NCBI RefSeq assembly: GCF_963678975.1
Contig: NC_089284.1
Location: forward strand, 2,918,946 to 2,982,945
Direction of reading: 5' to 3'
Origin: Dysidea avara
Taxonomy: Eukaryota > Porifera > Demospongiae > Dictyoceratida > Dysideidae
DNA: 64,000 nt
Of the stretch, positions 22,920 to 34,700 are shown in pieces. The notes under the pieces were generated by a model that was not told the origin of the DNA, searched no databases, and was given only the letters and a program-made list of their open reading frames with translations. Both the position numbers and the translations under genes were made by a program. How positions within the stretch are numbered: position 1 is the first letter of the stretch; every line of letters begins with the position of its first letter.

Positions 22920-23165
22920 TATTTATGAGGTCATAAAGTATGCCTTAGCTATGTTTTGGGACCTACTTAACATGGTCACTATAATGAGGTGGCTTTATTA
23001 ATGAGGCCATGAAGTACACTGTGGCTATGTTTGGGACCTACTTGAAATGGTCACTATAATGAGGTGGTCCTATTAATGAGATCATGAAGTACACCTTAGC
23101 TATGTTTGGGACTTCCTTGACATGGTCACTGTAATGAGGTGGTCTTATTGATAGGATCATGAAGG
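22920..23165 (+). repeat. Tandem repeat, about 75-bp unit with GGTCACTATAATGAGGTGG
   Basis: Three to four diverged copies, each containing ATGGTCACTATAATGAGGTG, a TATTAATGAG variant and GAAGTACACYNTAGCTATGTT. A similar array occurs inverted at 61845-62030. Confidence 0.7.
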
Positions 23166-23454
23166 TCATCTTAGCTGAGTTTGAGACCGACATTACTCAC
23201 TCGACTATATTGAAGGAAGCCACTTGGTGTTTTTGCTGTATTTGCATACTTGTCATGTCCACATAGAGGGCAAGTCATGCAATGCCTATATGCACATCTG
23301 TGTATGCATAAAAAGAAAAATGAAGTGTGTATTAAAGAATTTTGCACACCCTACTTTATATAATGGAATAAGACAAATCACTGCATCAACTAAGAACGGC
23401 CATGCATCATCACCCATAAAATCAAGAAAGAGCTCTTGGTCTGTTAATCCTTAC

Positions 23455-24315
23455 CAGGGGTGGATCTAGGATTTATAAAAGGGGGAGGCTAACTCAAGGT
23501 ACTAATCTCTTGGGTAGAGGTGTGTGAAGTACACTTCCCAGCATGCTTCGCATGCTGGAACTAGGGGGGTCTGGGGGCATGCCCCCCCAGGAAAATTTTG
23601 AAAAATAGATGCTAAAATACTGCAATTTGGAGATATTTCCACATAAAATTCATAATATTTTCTGCCCGTAGATATTTTATATACTGCCTTTAGATTATAG
23701 GTATGGCTCTCTGAAGCATTTTGCTAATGGAAAAGTTTGGGTAGATACAGACAACCAAATACATGATGCACCCCTCTCACTATTGCACAACACTGAATAG
23801 GTGCATGTTAGAATAATAATGTTGAAAGTGGAAAATTTTGAAATTTGAACAATACAAGATTGAATCTGAGAGCATTTTCAATGGAAATTGTGTACCTGAA
23901 TTAAGTATTGCCATACATATTAACTACACAAGTTGATGAATGAAGCCCTTTAAACAGACCAATGCACTTCATTGTATGTATAGGTGCAGGCAGATTTGGA
24001 AAAATTCCATAACAGAACCAACTACATGTTTCCAGTGAATGTTCTATTAGAGTAGTTAGCTGACTGCTCTATTAGAGTATCTCGATCTTGTACACCTCCA
24101 ATGCTGATCCGGGTCCTTGTTGCATAAACTTTAGCATAAATCCACTGATAATACCTTGGAAAGATGTTTATAAGGTGGTTTTATGAGTATTTGTATTATT
24201 AGTGATCATATAATTAAGCTAAGACAAAATTCCATTATAATACTCAGCATATTGATCAAGTAAAGCCTAAATATGAAGGGGGGGGCTTCAGCCCCCCCCC
24301 CTGGATCCGCCCCTG
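23455..24315 (-). mobile_element. CAGGGGCGGATC MITE family, copy C
   Basis: 861 bp, same orientation as copy B, flanked by CTTAC (23450-23454 and 24316-24320). It is slightly longer than B through a small insertion near 23920 and an extra ACTCAGCAT stretch near 24240. Confidence 0.85.
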
Positions 24316-24320
24316 CTTAC

Positions 24321-25360
24321 CATATATGAACATGGTGAGTTTTCCGATTTTGCACCAAATAAGCCACAGGCTCAACTCCTGTGGTGTCCTTCCTTTTAAG
24401 TTTCAGCCTTGGCCAACTTCTTTGAGGGACTATTGTTCAATCAATGGAAGTTTGAGGCAATAAAAGGTCTGTGTGTACATACTTGACTATAGTAGTGGTG
24501 TTTACAACTACTGCTATACTGCACATTATAAAATGCTACACAAAACTTATTAATGTATGCATTTAATAGGTACACAGTTAATGCATGTATTGGCATGTTT
24601 AATGGAGAATTTTGTCTAGCAATATTCATGCACTGATTAATATCTGCAAGAATCCCATATGTTCATGCAAAATGCATGAGATTTTTAGACATCATGTATG
24701 GAATGAAAGTGTTCAAACATTGTAACTTCACAAAGATAAAGCTGTAACCACATACTGATTTTCTTACTTTTTAAATTGTCCAGGCAGCAAGAATTTGCTG
24801 CCAGATTTTCTCAAATTTGGTAGCCTTGCATGAAAGTAGCTTTGGAAGCATATATTGCTAGAGTGGAGTCCAGATTCCAGAAACTATAGTGTACTTGTCT
24901 AGACTAGTTAGCTACCATGTTGTGGGGTACAGAATCACTGGTTCACTAACTGGTCAGACTTCGTCAGAGTATTACATAGGCAAGAAATATATACTGTATT
25001 TCAATCTACACAAAATATGGGTCGGTCAGGCCTGTGAAATAGCTAATTAAGTTGGTAGGGCCTAAGGCAAAACTTGGGGGCACATATACAGCAATTCAGT
25101 AGTAGTGCCAATGCATGTTGGTGAAATTGCTAGTACAATAATTCAAAATGCAACGATAGAACTTTTTGTTATGTTGAACTATCAATATTAGCTATTATTC
25201 TCAAACCAATTTGATATGATAAACTGGAAGAAACGTTTTCTTCAACAATAATCATTTGTGATCTAAATGGAATAGTGTGAAACCAAAATTCTGTATACGT
25301 AAACATACAGTGTATGTGTTTAGGATATTATGAGACCACTGTATGACGTTCAAGTATGTA
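24321..25360. other. Non-coding, no feature recognised
   Basis: AT-rich sequence; nothing recognisable. Confidence 0.35.
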
Positions 25361-25365
25361 CATAC

Positions 25366-25473
25366 CTCTACAGAAACTTGTACAGCTGTATCTGCTGCTT
25401 GTTCATTACTTTCAACCTGATACAAACAAAGCCGACATAGGGTATTTTCAACAGTTGATATGATCGGGTGGAC
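25366..25473 (-). CDS. Candidate internal exon of an unrecognised gene
   Basis: 108 nt, exactly 36 codons and open in phase 0, bounded on the minus strand by acceptor TTATAG and donor GAG|GTATGT. It encodes a Val/Glu/Ala-rich segment with a CRLC motif and ending QVSVE. No neighbouring exon could be linked and no domain is recognised. It may be a fragment of a real gene extending either way, or chance. Confidence 0.3.
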
Positions 25474-26345
25474 CTATAATTATTAAAAATGGTAAATTCA
25501 AAAATATTTGTATGAACTAGTTGGACAAAATTACCAGGCAATAAATTTTACTTCACAAACGAGTATATAATTTAGAACTTTTGTCTATAACCACCACAAG
25601 CTTCACTTTTGATAATATACAAATTTTATCAGAGGAGTGAGCAGCAAGCGGACAAATCCCTTTCCACATTGCTAATGTTACTATATGCAACTCTTCTTTT
25701 CAACACCAATAACAGGTCAATGAAGGCAGTGTTGAATCCACCATTGTGCCCTTCCTTAATCAAAATAGGTAGGTGACCACAATTAGGCCATATTAATATT
25801 ATTACGTTTCATAAAGTTTTCATTCCTCTAGTAGTGATCTGGCAGTTTGACAAAAAAATTCGGACTGATTTATCAGAGTAAAATGGCTGCTCTATTAGAG
25901 TATCTTGTAAGGCTATTTTGATGAGCACCATCCCTTCCCATTGCTACTATACCTTGCAATAGACTTCTATTTTAAAGACTTCTAATTATGCAGGTTGGCA
26001 GGCAGTCATTACCAGTTTTGATTTTATCACAATTTCTCACATAGCTATAGCAAAAGTGAGAGTACTTCTGTTCCCATTAACCCAGTTGATACAAATACTA
26101 GCGGAGTAAGTGATGCTAATTATCAGGACCACTGACGGGTGGCAACTGGGGAAATTTTCCCTGGGTCCCAAAGCTACCCCACATTCTTGATTAGCCACAG
26201 GCCCCCTAAATTCTTAGCGGCCCTGCTAACTAATTATAATTCCACTTCACTGACATGATTAGATATTATTTCAATCAAACAAACCAACTACTGGGGTCAC
26301 AAACTTAACCCATGACATCCACGTGCAAGCCAGATAGCTACTCAT

Positions 26346-27256
26346 GCAAGGTAAGTAAGGGGGTTTCCGGACAGCTGGGTATTCCGGACACTTCGTTTTT
26401 AATCCGCTACTGAAGGATGGAATGGAAACCAATCAGGCTATGTACCCCACTTGTGTGCTATAAAATACCAAAGTTTTATCTCGATAGCTTCAAGGATTAG
26501 TGAGATTCGTCACGATTTGCTTGCGCATGTAGAATATTTTTGTGTAAAAAACTTTTTATACGCGTGTTAACAGTAGATTGAGGGCATCGTTCGTAATTCT
26601 GAGCGACTATATGCACCAAAAATTGTCAATCACACTATACACTGAACGGATATATGGTTTAGAGATAGTACAACTGGATTCCAAGCCCATTACCTGCGTC
26701 GTGTCAACTTGAATGCGCAATCAACACAACCAGCAGCCCGGAGAAGCCTGCAGCAAGGATCCGCTGGGCCAGTATGCTGTTTCTGTGTTCAGGTAAGGGC
26801 TGGTACAGATTTCCAGGCAGTAGATCAAATGTCGCATCTTCGAAAGCGTTGCAAGACAACTGCAAGATCCGAAGCAGCATAACACAATTCTGCTGCAAAA
26901 AAAATCGCTGCCATAAACAAAGTAACCAGCCAAACAGAACGCTATCAGTCTCTGCTGGGCCATGGCACTCAGTAGAGTGCAGCAATTCCCATAGCAATGC
27001 CTGGTACGCCTACTTTTACTGGTGTCCGGAAACCCCAGCCACATAAATTTTTAGCATTTTCTCAAATTGCAAGTTTATACCGTTCTTTCTCCTAGTACCC
27101 TACACTTTACCACTCACAATTTATACCACTGATAGCCTATTTCATTGGCTACAATTCGGCACCAAGCATGTTAGAATCCGTTCTTCCGTTGAGGAGAAAT
27201 AAATAATTTTCTAATACATGTACAAATTTTGTCCGGAAACGCCCGCCCTTACCTTA
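26346..27256. mobile_element. TIR element with GTTTCCGGACA ends
   Basis: AAGGTAAGTAAGGGGGTTTC at 26348 is inverted at the other end as CCGGAAACGCCCGCCCTTAC (about 27232-27251). A second inner pair (ATTCCGGACACTTCG and GGTGTCCGGAAACCCC) lies inside. No clear target duplication. The interior carries small open frames on the minus strand (26704-27044) with hydrophobic residues but no recognisable family. Confidence 0.5.
26704..27044 (-). other. Unassigned overlapping small open frames
   Basis: Two overlapping minus-strand frames of about 97 and 107 codons. One begins MAQQRLIAFCLAGYFVYGS, which could be a signal peptide. A run of eight A near 26900 could have caused a frameshift joining the two. 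There is no recognised domain, so this may be a decayed small gene carried by the TIR element or chance. Confidence 0.2.
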
Positions 27257-27639
27257 GTCTCAGAGCATGCAACTAACCAACAATTGCAGCTTAAACTGTC
27301 ACACCACATAGACTACATTCAATTTCACAAGCCACTATTTCAGTGTGACACGGTCTTACGATCACTCCCAGCTAGTCTGGCCTCATGCAGTCATCCCATG
27401 GCCACGTGTTGCGAGAAGACGTGCCATGTTGAGGAAGGAAATGTTCACCCACGTAGCTGTCTATAGAGTTCACAATATCGTGAGGAATACACAGGCTATG
27501 TCATTCCATTCAACCGAGAAAAGTGACTCCGTAAAACAAATGAAAACGGTAAGTTCACAAAAAGTGAAAAATTAAAGTGGGCCCAAAAAAAATATTCGCC
27601 TGTAGAGGGCAGTAAATGTCACGTGATATATTGTGGGCT

Positions 27640-27849
27640 ACTTCGGAGGGCGTGTAACAAGAGACCTCAGAGCCGAGTCGCAGACAGGATATATATTTCC
27701 TGTAGGTTACTGATTCAGAAAATACGGGTTACATCAAGGTTGCTACTCGGGTTGCTAGAAGATTACTACCGTCGACTCTCGCGTTGGATATAAATCACGA
27801 GGTTATTTAATATATCCACTAATCACACAGGATGAATTCCTTTTAAAGA
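27640..27849 (+). promoter_or_regulatory. 5' region of kinase-Kelch gene 1
   Basis: Unique-looking sequence immediately upstream of the start codon, including GGATATATATTTCC at about 27686-27700, a TATA-like stretch. The transcription start is not known. Confidence 0.3.
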
Positions 27850-28734
27850 ATGGCCCTCGACAATGACCAACTGAAAGATGTTACTCTAAGAGGAGTGGTG
27901 CGCGCTAATAAGGATCTTGGACGTGGCTCGTTCTGTAAAGTTTTTGCTGTGAAGTACTGCGGCTTGCTATGCGCTGCGAAGGAAATCCATTCGATCCTAA
28001 CTGAAGGAGTTAATGAAGAGGAGAAACAGGCAATCAAAAGTTCCTTTGTAAGAGAATGTCACCAATGCAGTGTCATCAGGCACCCCAATATCGTACAGTT
28101 TATCGGGGTGTGGTATTCCACGGAGCGGTCTGATTTGCCAATTATGGTGATGGAATTAATGGACCAAAGTCTGACATCGTATATAGAGAGTAATGCAAAC
28201 AAAATAGCTATAGAGACCAAGATATCTATTCTTCATGATGTATCCCTTGGTTTGAGCTACCTTCATGCTCGAGATCCACCAGTAGTTCACCGTGACTTAT
28301 CATCCAATAATGTCCTACTTACCGATCACTTCAAAGCTAAGATTAGTGATTTAGGACTGGCCAAAATAATAAAGGCAGACTCCAAGAGGATGACTTCTAG
28401 GTTGACTACTGCTCCGGGGACACTAACTTTCATGCCACCAGAAACTATGGATGAGAGTGATCCAGTTTATGGCACACCTGTAGATGTCTTCTCATTTGCT
28501 GTAATTGCTGTGCACATATTTAGTGGAGAATGGCCAGCTCCAGCACCAGCAGTGAAGAAAGATACTAAGACTAAGAGCCTCATTGCTCTTTCAGAAAAAG
28601 AAAGACGTCAGCGTTACTTAGATAAAATGATAGTTGATACCATGCTAAAGAAACTAGTGGAAGACTGTTTGGATAATGATCCAAATGACCGGCCTGCTAT
28701 AGAAGTGGTATGTGAGAAGATCGAGCAGCTCAAG
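27850..28734 (+). CDS. Kinase-Kelch gene 1, exon 1: active TKL-like protein kinase domain
   Basis: Encodes residues 1-295, a nearly complete protein kinase domain. Visible landmarks: glycine loop GRGSFCKVF (24-32), ATP-binding Lys44 in CAAKE, helix-C Glu69, catalytic loop HRDLSSNN (147-154, Asp149, Asn154), metal-binding DLG (Asp167), activation segment ending MPPE (195-198), and VDVFSFAV. All catalytic residues are present, so it is predicted active. HRDL(S/A)xxN with DLG is typical of tyrosine-kinase-like or receptor-like kinases, probably Ser/Thr specific. No signal peptide or membrane segment, so cytoplasmic. The start ATG follows in-frame stops. The exon ends at CTCAAG|GTATAT in phase 0; reading on gives only five residues to a stop. 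Confidence 0.9.
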
Positions 28735-31700
28735 GTATATACTATAAGCTAATCATATTCAGACTTATGAGCCATGTGCTTGTGGCCAGTGGGTACGTTT
28801 GAATGGTATGTATTATAATTAGAGGCGTGCCGATATGCCTTTTAGCTGATATATCAAGCCGATAAACAAAGCTGATCAAATATGGTAGTATTGACCTTTT
28901 TCTGTATTCTAAATATCATACAGTACAGTAATTAGGGATCATGAAGAACTGGGCTTTTCCAGCCAAAAACATCACCCTAAAACCAGCCTCAATTTCCCTT
29001 CATAACAGCTTGGCAGCATTGGTTAGGCACAGTCAAGCCCAAATATGTCTTCAAACCGTCTTATGGAATTTTATAAAATTTCTATTTAACAGAATTTTAT
29101 GCTGACTGACTGATGACAAGCTGATGCCTCCAGCCAAATGGATAAGGCTACGGCTTGATTTCTTCACTATTTGGCGTCGCTTTGTCCTGAAATGTGCCTT
29201 TTCGCTAACCACAGTACATACAATATGGTCATCATGGACTTGCCTTTGTCCTCCTTTCTGTTCCGGTTCTTTTCGCTGACAGCGCAAGGTGTTGATTCGC
29301 AATAGTGTGATACAGCTATCCTGTGGTTGTGTTGGCTAATCGCCCATATTTTCTGTAGCAACTGGATTGATTGCAGAGATGCTTCTCATACTGCTACACT
29401 GTGTAACGGGCAAAGCATAGCTGAAAACAAAGTGTAATGGCCACCTCCCTTTCCATTACGTAATTAGTCGTTGGGGCTTGTATTCTGATACTAATTTACT
29501 CTTTTACTTTTAAGGCATTCGTGGTGCCATTCTTTCTTTTAATGTGGTATGCACTGGTTCATTTGTCATCGTTATGTTATAAAAAGTTCAAAAAAAAAAA
29601 AAAAACAAGTAGAAGGAAAAATTTGGAATTTTTAAGTTGGATTAGGGATCAAAGAAAAAAAAAAGTGGTGAAACAAGGGAATAGCTAAAAAGTGGTGTAA
29701 CAAGGAAGGTTGCCTATATGGAACATTTTCAATAGATGATGGTAATTGCCTACATGCTGGCACGGCAGATTTATGAGGGCTGGCCCAGTTTGGTTCGGCT
29801 CAGTTCGGTGGGTGTTTATACTATAGTGAAAACCGAGAGGAGTCATGCCGGACCAAGCCAGCACGTGATATGAGACAAGTGTAAACACAGTATTAGTCAA
29901 CTTTCTAAAAAACTTCCAGATATGTAGTTCTCTTCCACATTAAGCATGACCTCTCTTCACCACCAGAAGAATGCTGTAAACAGGATATACTGTGTTGGTG
30001 CACTAGTGGTGCACTAATATATATTAGGCTAATGTGTAGGTGAAACTTGGGATTATGTAATGTAGATCACGTGTTGAAAATGCTCTATACCTGCAGATAT
30101 ACTATGGACATTTAATCTAATTCATAGACTGAAGTTTAGGGATTTAATGTCCACTAGTATAACTGCAGGTATAGGCAACCTTCCTTGTTTCACTACTTCT
30201 TAGCTACTCCCTTGTTTCATTGCTTTTTTTCCTTTCTTTGATCCCTAATCCAACTTAAAATTTTTAATTTTCCTTCTACTTGTAGTTATAAAGTGACAAT
30301 GGGGACTCCAGAAAACACAAAATACGGAATAGCGGAACAACGGAATAATTTTTTTTATTCTAAACATTTATGTAAATATTATAACCTTTTATAGACACTG
30401 CTCACTTTTGTAGCAACTCTGCCAAGTACCCAATCGCGATGGTTGAATCCAAGGTGGTGAGTTTTAATAGAAAAATAGCCACTCTAGAACAATCTAACTA
30501 AGCTAAACTACCTTCTAATACACTGTACTAGACAATTGCTAAGTTCTTTCTGCCATACTTTCAACTGCCACTTGCGAGTAAGTGCCCAAAATTATTAGAA
30601 TCATGCTGATAGGAGATGAAAGTAGCATTTGACCTTCGAGTTTATTATGAACATGTTGGGAGGAGAATGATTAGGCCGTGCAAAGTTAATTCTATGTTTC
30701 TGGTCCTACCAAGTCCCCAAAATTGACCAGGTGACTAGACTTGTTTTTTTTTTTTTGTTTTTTTTCAACTTTTTGATGTGGTATATATACTACATTAGAC
30801 ATAGCAGTACATGGAGTTATAGGGAAAAACAAGGTTAACATATAAAATTAGTGTATCTTTATAAGAATGCACTCCTTTTCTTATATAAAGATGCACTAAC
30901 TTTATATGTTAACCTTATTTCTCCCTATAACTCCATGTACTGCTATGTCTAAGGTTGAAAAAATGTATTTTTTATATCTGTTGAAAGGTTCATGTCTTGT
31001 AAATGTAAAGATGTTTACAAGACATGAAAACCTTTCAACAGATATAAAATATTATAAATTATTGTATGGTGATTGTGCAATTCATTCTGCAAAAAAATGA
31101 CCAGAAAGAAACAATTAACCTTTCACGGCCTTAAGTGAGTTAAGGAAGATTAAAAGAAGTGGATATTCTAGGGTAGATTTTAGAGTGATAGCGCTTTGCT
31201 CTTTTTAAAGCCCACCCTATTGTAAGCAAGTATAGTAGAAAGAACTTGTAGCTTTATAGCGATTGTGTAGTAAAGTGTATTAGACAGTAGTTTAGCTTAG
31301 TTAGAGTGGATAGTTTTGTGCACATTAAAGCTCGCCACCTTGATCAGGGTTGGATTCAACCATAGATAATATATCCCCTGGATTGGAAACTAGTAAGCGC
31401 CACTGGTTACAGGCTGGTTTCGCACCCCCTTCAATAACAAGACAAGTTTCTCTGGGTGAAACAAGACTCACCACTGATTATGAGGTCTTTCTCAAGATGT
31501 TTTGGAAACCAACAGCGAGTTTCGAGGCAAATTGGTTCTTTATTGTGCGAGCAGTAGAAGCAAAACTGAACGCGAGATCAGATGGCCGGTTTGGATACAT
31601 TCAAGGAGAACACCAAAACCCTGTATGCTACGCCCTTCACACTCAGACCATACCATGGAGCATTATTTGATGACTTCGTAGTATAAATTGTGTAGCGGTA

Positions 31701-34700
31701 CTGTTTAGAATCACCGAGAGAATGTGCTTCCAGTTTTACCAAAAAATACCATCCCAAAAACCTGCCAAAGAAGTTATGGGAAGGCATATTATTTAGCCGA
31801 GGCCATTTTTTATAGCATAGTTAACCTTCCTTTTTCTACCTACAGCACTCAAGAATGTGCTTCCAACAAAGCATGTAGTCTGCCATTGTAAGCCTTCCGA
31901 CCGAAGTGGTCAAGCTAACCGAAACAATTATCATAACAATACCACAAGTCATTCTCGTAACAAAATAAAGTCGTTAATGCCTGTAATACGATTAAATTTG
32001 TTGAGGCGCAAAACCAGCCCAAGGACACTGGTTCTTGTACAAAGTCTATGGGCACGCGGCACAGTTTCCAATCCAGGGGGGTATATTATCTATGATTCAA
32101 CCATCGCGATTGGGTACTTGGCAGGCACAGTTGTTACAAAGTGAGCAGTGTATAAACCTATCTATAAAAGGTTATAATATGTAGATAAATGTTTAGAATA
32201 TGAAAATTTTATTCTGTTCTGTTATTCCGTGTTTTCTGGAGTCCCATGACAATGTGGGACTTAATCAACAGTTGACAATATATAAACAGGCGTTGCTAGG
32301 ATATTGCTAGATGCCAACCACAGCCAGTCTTTGATCTAAGGTGACATTATAATGAAACAGTACACAGAGGTGTACTAATAATTGGATTGGCTATCAGTTA
32401 TCAACTATATTGGCTTGTTTTATTGCATATCGGTATGTGAGACAAACAGCAGATACAGATATGCATAAACATTTATTTATGGTTACTCGTGCTGTTTTAT
32501 CAAGGGGCATTCTGTTAAGATCCTGATATTCTACTAATCTTTGGAGTAGAGAGAATTAAGTATTTGGTACCACTTCAAGGTTTTTTCCATAACAATGAAG
32601 GCTTGGATAATTGTGATCGGCTATATATAAGGGATCTCCTGTTTACGTCCTGAAGTGGGTCCTGGTTTTTTAAATGTTCAAAAAGCCATTCCTTACTTAA
32701 ACCATCTCCATTGTAGTAATTCTCTAATGCATTCCATATGTTTGTAGCAACATGTGATACGAGTAGTTACTGTATTTCATTTAGCGAGTGCTAAACAGCT
32801 GGAGGGTGCTCAATTCAAAAACAAATTAATTGGTATGATGGTGTGTACATATATGAGTATGTATTCCTAATACTGCAACCAATTAAGACGTTACAATGTC
32901 TCCTTCCCCTTGGAAAAGCTTCCCTGTGGTTTGCAGTCCTAGAAAAATGCATTTGTCCAAATTATGCAATGAATTTTCTAAATGCTTGCATAATTCATTG
33001 ATACTTGCATAATTCATTGCATAAACTGAGGAAGAGCCAGCACGAGAAGTTGTGGCAACCCCAAGCTACACTTGATGTAAGGTGAAACAGAGCATAGTCA
33101 AGCCTAAACGTGCCTCAGAGCTACCCTAAACGCTTTCACAAGTTTTTACGGAATTTTATTTTAGTTGACAGTGTTCTCTGCTGACTAAGTAACTAGCTGA
33201 TGCCTTTAGCAAAGTGTAACTCAACTACAGTTAATGTTACAGACTTTATTTCTTTAATATTCAAAGCTGCTTAGGCCCGAGACGTGCCTTTTTTTCTGCC
33301 ACAGCAGCTACCATAGCAGCTACAACGGATGCATCATAGACTTCCTCTGTGTCCTTCTTTCTCCATTACCACATAGGTGTTGATTAATGGGTAGTGCATA
33401 GTGGCTGATTAAATGGAAATCGGCGGTAATTTTCATATCAATTGGATCAATTGGATCAATTGCAAGGACGCTTTGTCGTATTGTTCTTTGTTTGTAGCAC
33501 TGTGTAATGGGTGAAATATAGCTGAAAATGAAGTGAAATGGCCACTTTTTTTTCATTGTTTAAGTTGGGGCACACATTTAGACATGAAATTTGTTTTAGA
33601 ATATGTGGTCTAGTACCATCTGTGGTATGCGTGGTTAATTTACTATGTTTTACAGAGAAATTCACTAAACAAATGCAATTTTTTAGGTTGACAAGTACAA
33701 GTTAGGAATTTTAAGTTCTATTAGGGATCAAAGCAGTGAAACAAGGGAGGTTGCCTACACGACTAATCGACATTTATTCCCTAGTTCAGTCTTGGTATAC
33801 ACTGAAGGAGGGATTAAACGTCTACTAGTATAGCCGCAGGTATAGGTGACTTCCCTTGTTTTACTACTTATTATTCTTAAAATTCCTAGTTTTAATTTGT
33901 ATTTGTTTGTTTACTTTTTGGTAACATTATTATGACTGATGAACCCGCACATACAAAGAATGGCACCAGGCTTATTGTTTTTGCCTTCGTGCGCCCCAAC
34001 TACCGAAATAGCGAAGTGGCGCTACGTTCAGCCCATTACATAGTGTTACAAATGAAAAACACTATGAGAAGGACCTCTGCATCCTGTCACAACAGAAACA
34101 TTCCTGTCCATGAAGCATGCGTTGTATGTATTGCGGTATGTCAAAAGGCACCTGTCAGACTGAAGCGATGTTGAACAGTGAAAAAATCAAGCCTGTAGTG
34201 TTAGCCGTTATTGAGTTATGCTTGTCTGAAGGCATCAGTCGGGCAAGCGATCAGTCAGAAAATAGTTTTTTTAAATTTTGTAGCAACGTATTTGGAAACA
34301 TTTCAAGTCATATTGAAGGCACTTTTGGGCTTGATTAGAAACCCGATGGATGGGTTTGGGATTGCTCTGAATACATATATGGGTTTGGTTATGCCTATCC
34401 AATACTGCCAAGCTATTATGGAGGAAATGTGAGGCTGGATATTCTTTCCCAAACCTCTATGATCCGTACTATAGTGGAACGACACTTGAAAATGAGGACA
34501 CCTGCATAATTTGGACACTTGGTAGTGATCCCAAAGTATCCTTTAGCATCTAAACTGACCTGGAAAATCAGGGTACCTTTATAATCAGGACACTTGGTTG
34601 GTCCCAAGGTGTCCTCAATAGACAAGTTTCTCTGTATACTGTACTATGTACCATATTGTATGATATAACATGTTTGTTAGGGGACAAATTATTACATCAT

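Larger units (their letters stand above)
30302..32246. mobile_element. hAT-like TIR element with 8-bp duplication, carrying a nested Mutator-like MITE
   Basis: The left end GGGACTCCAGAAAACAC pairs with GTGTTTTCTGGAGTCCCA at the right. TGACAATG flanks both ends (30294-30301 and 32247-32254). The left arm extends about 260 bp; its partner is split between 31230-31361 and 32094-32246 by the nested element at 31362-32093. No transposase was recognised, and the small frames inside have no known domains. Confidence 0.75.

Noticed and set aside
31350-31670. 106-codon gene
   Set aside because: Spans the border of a MITE and its target duplication; no domain.
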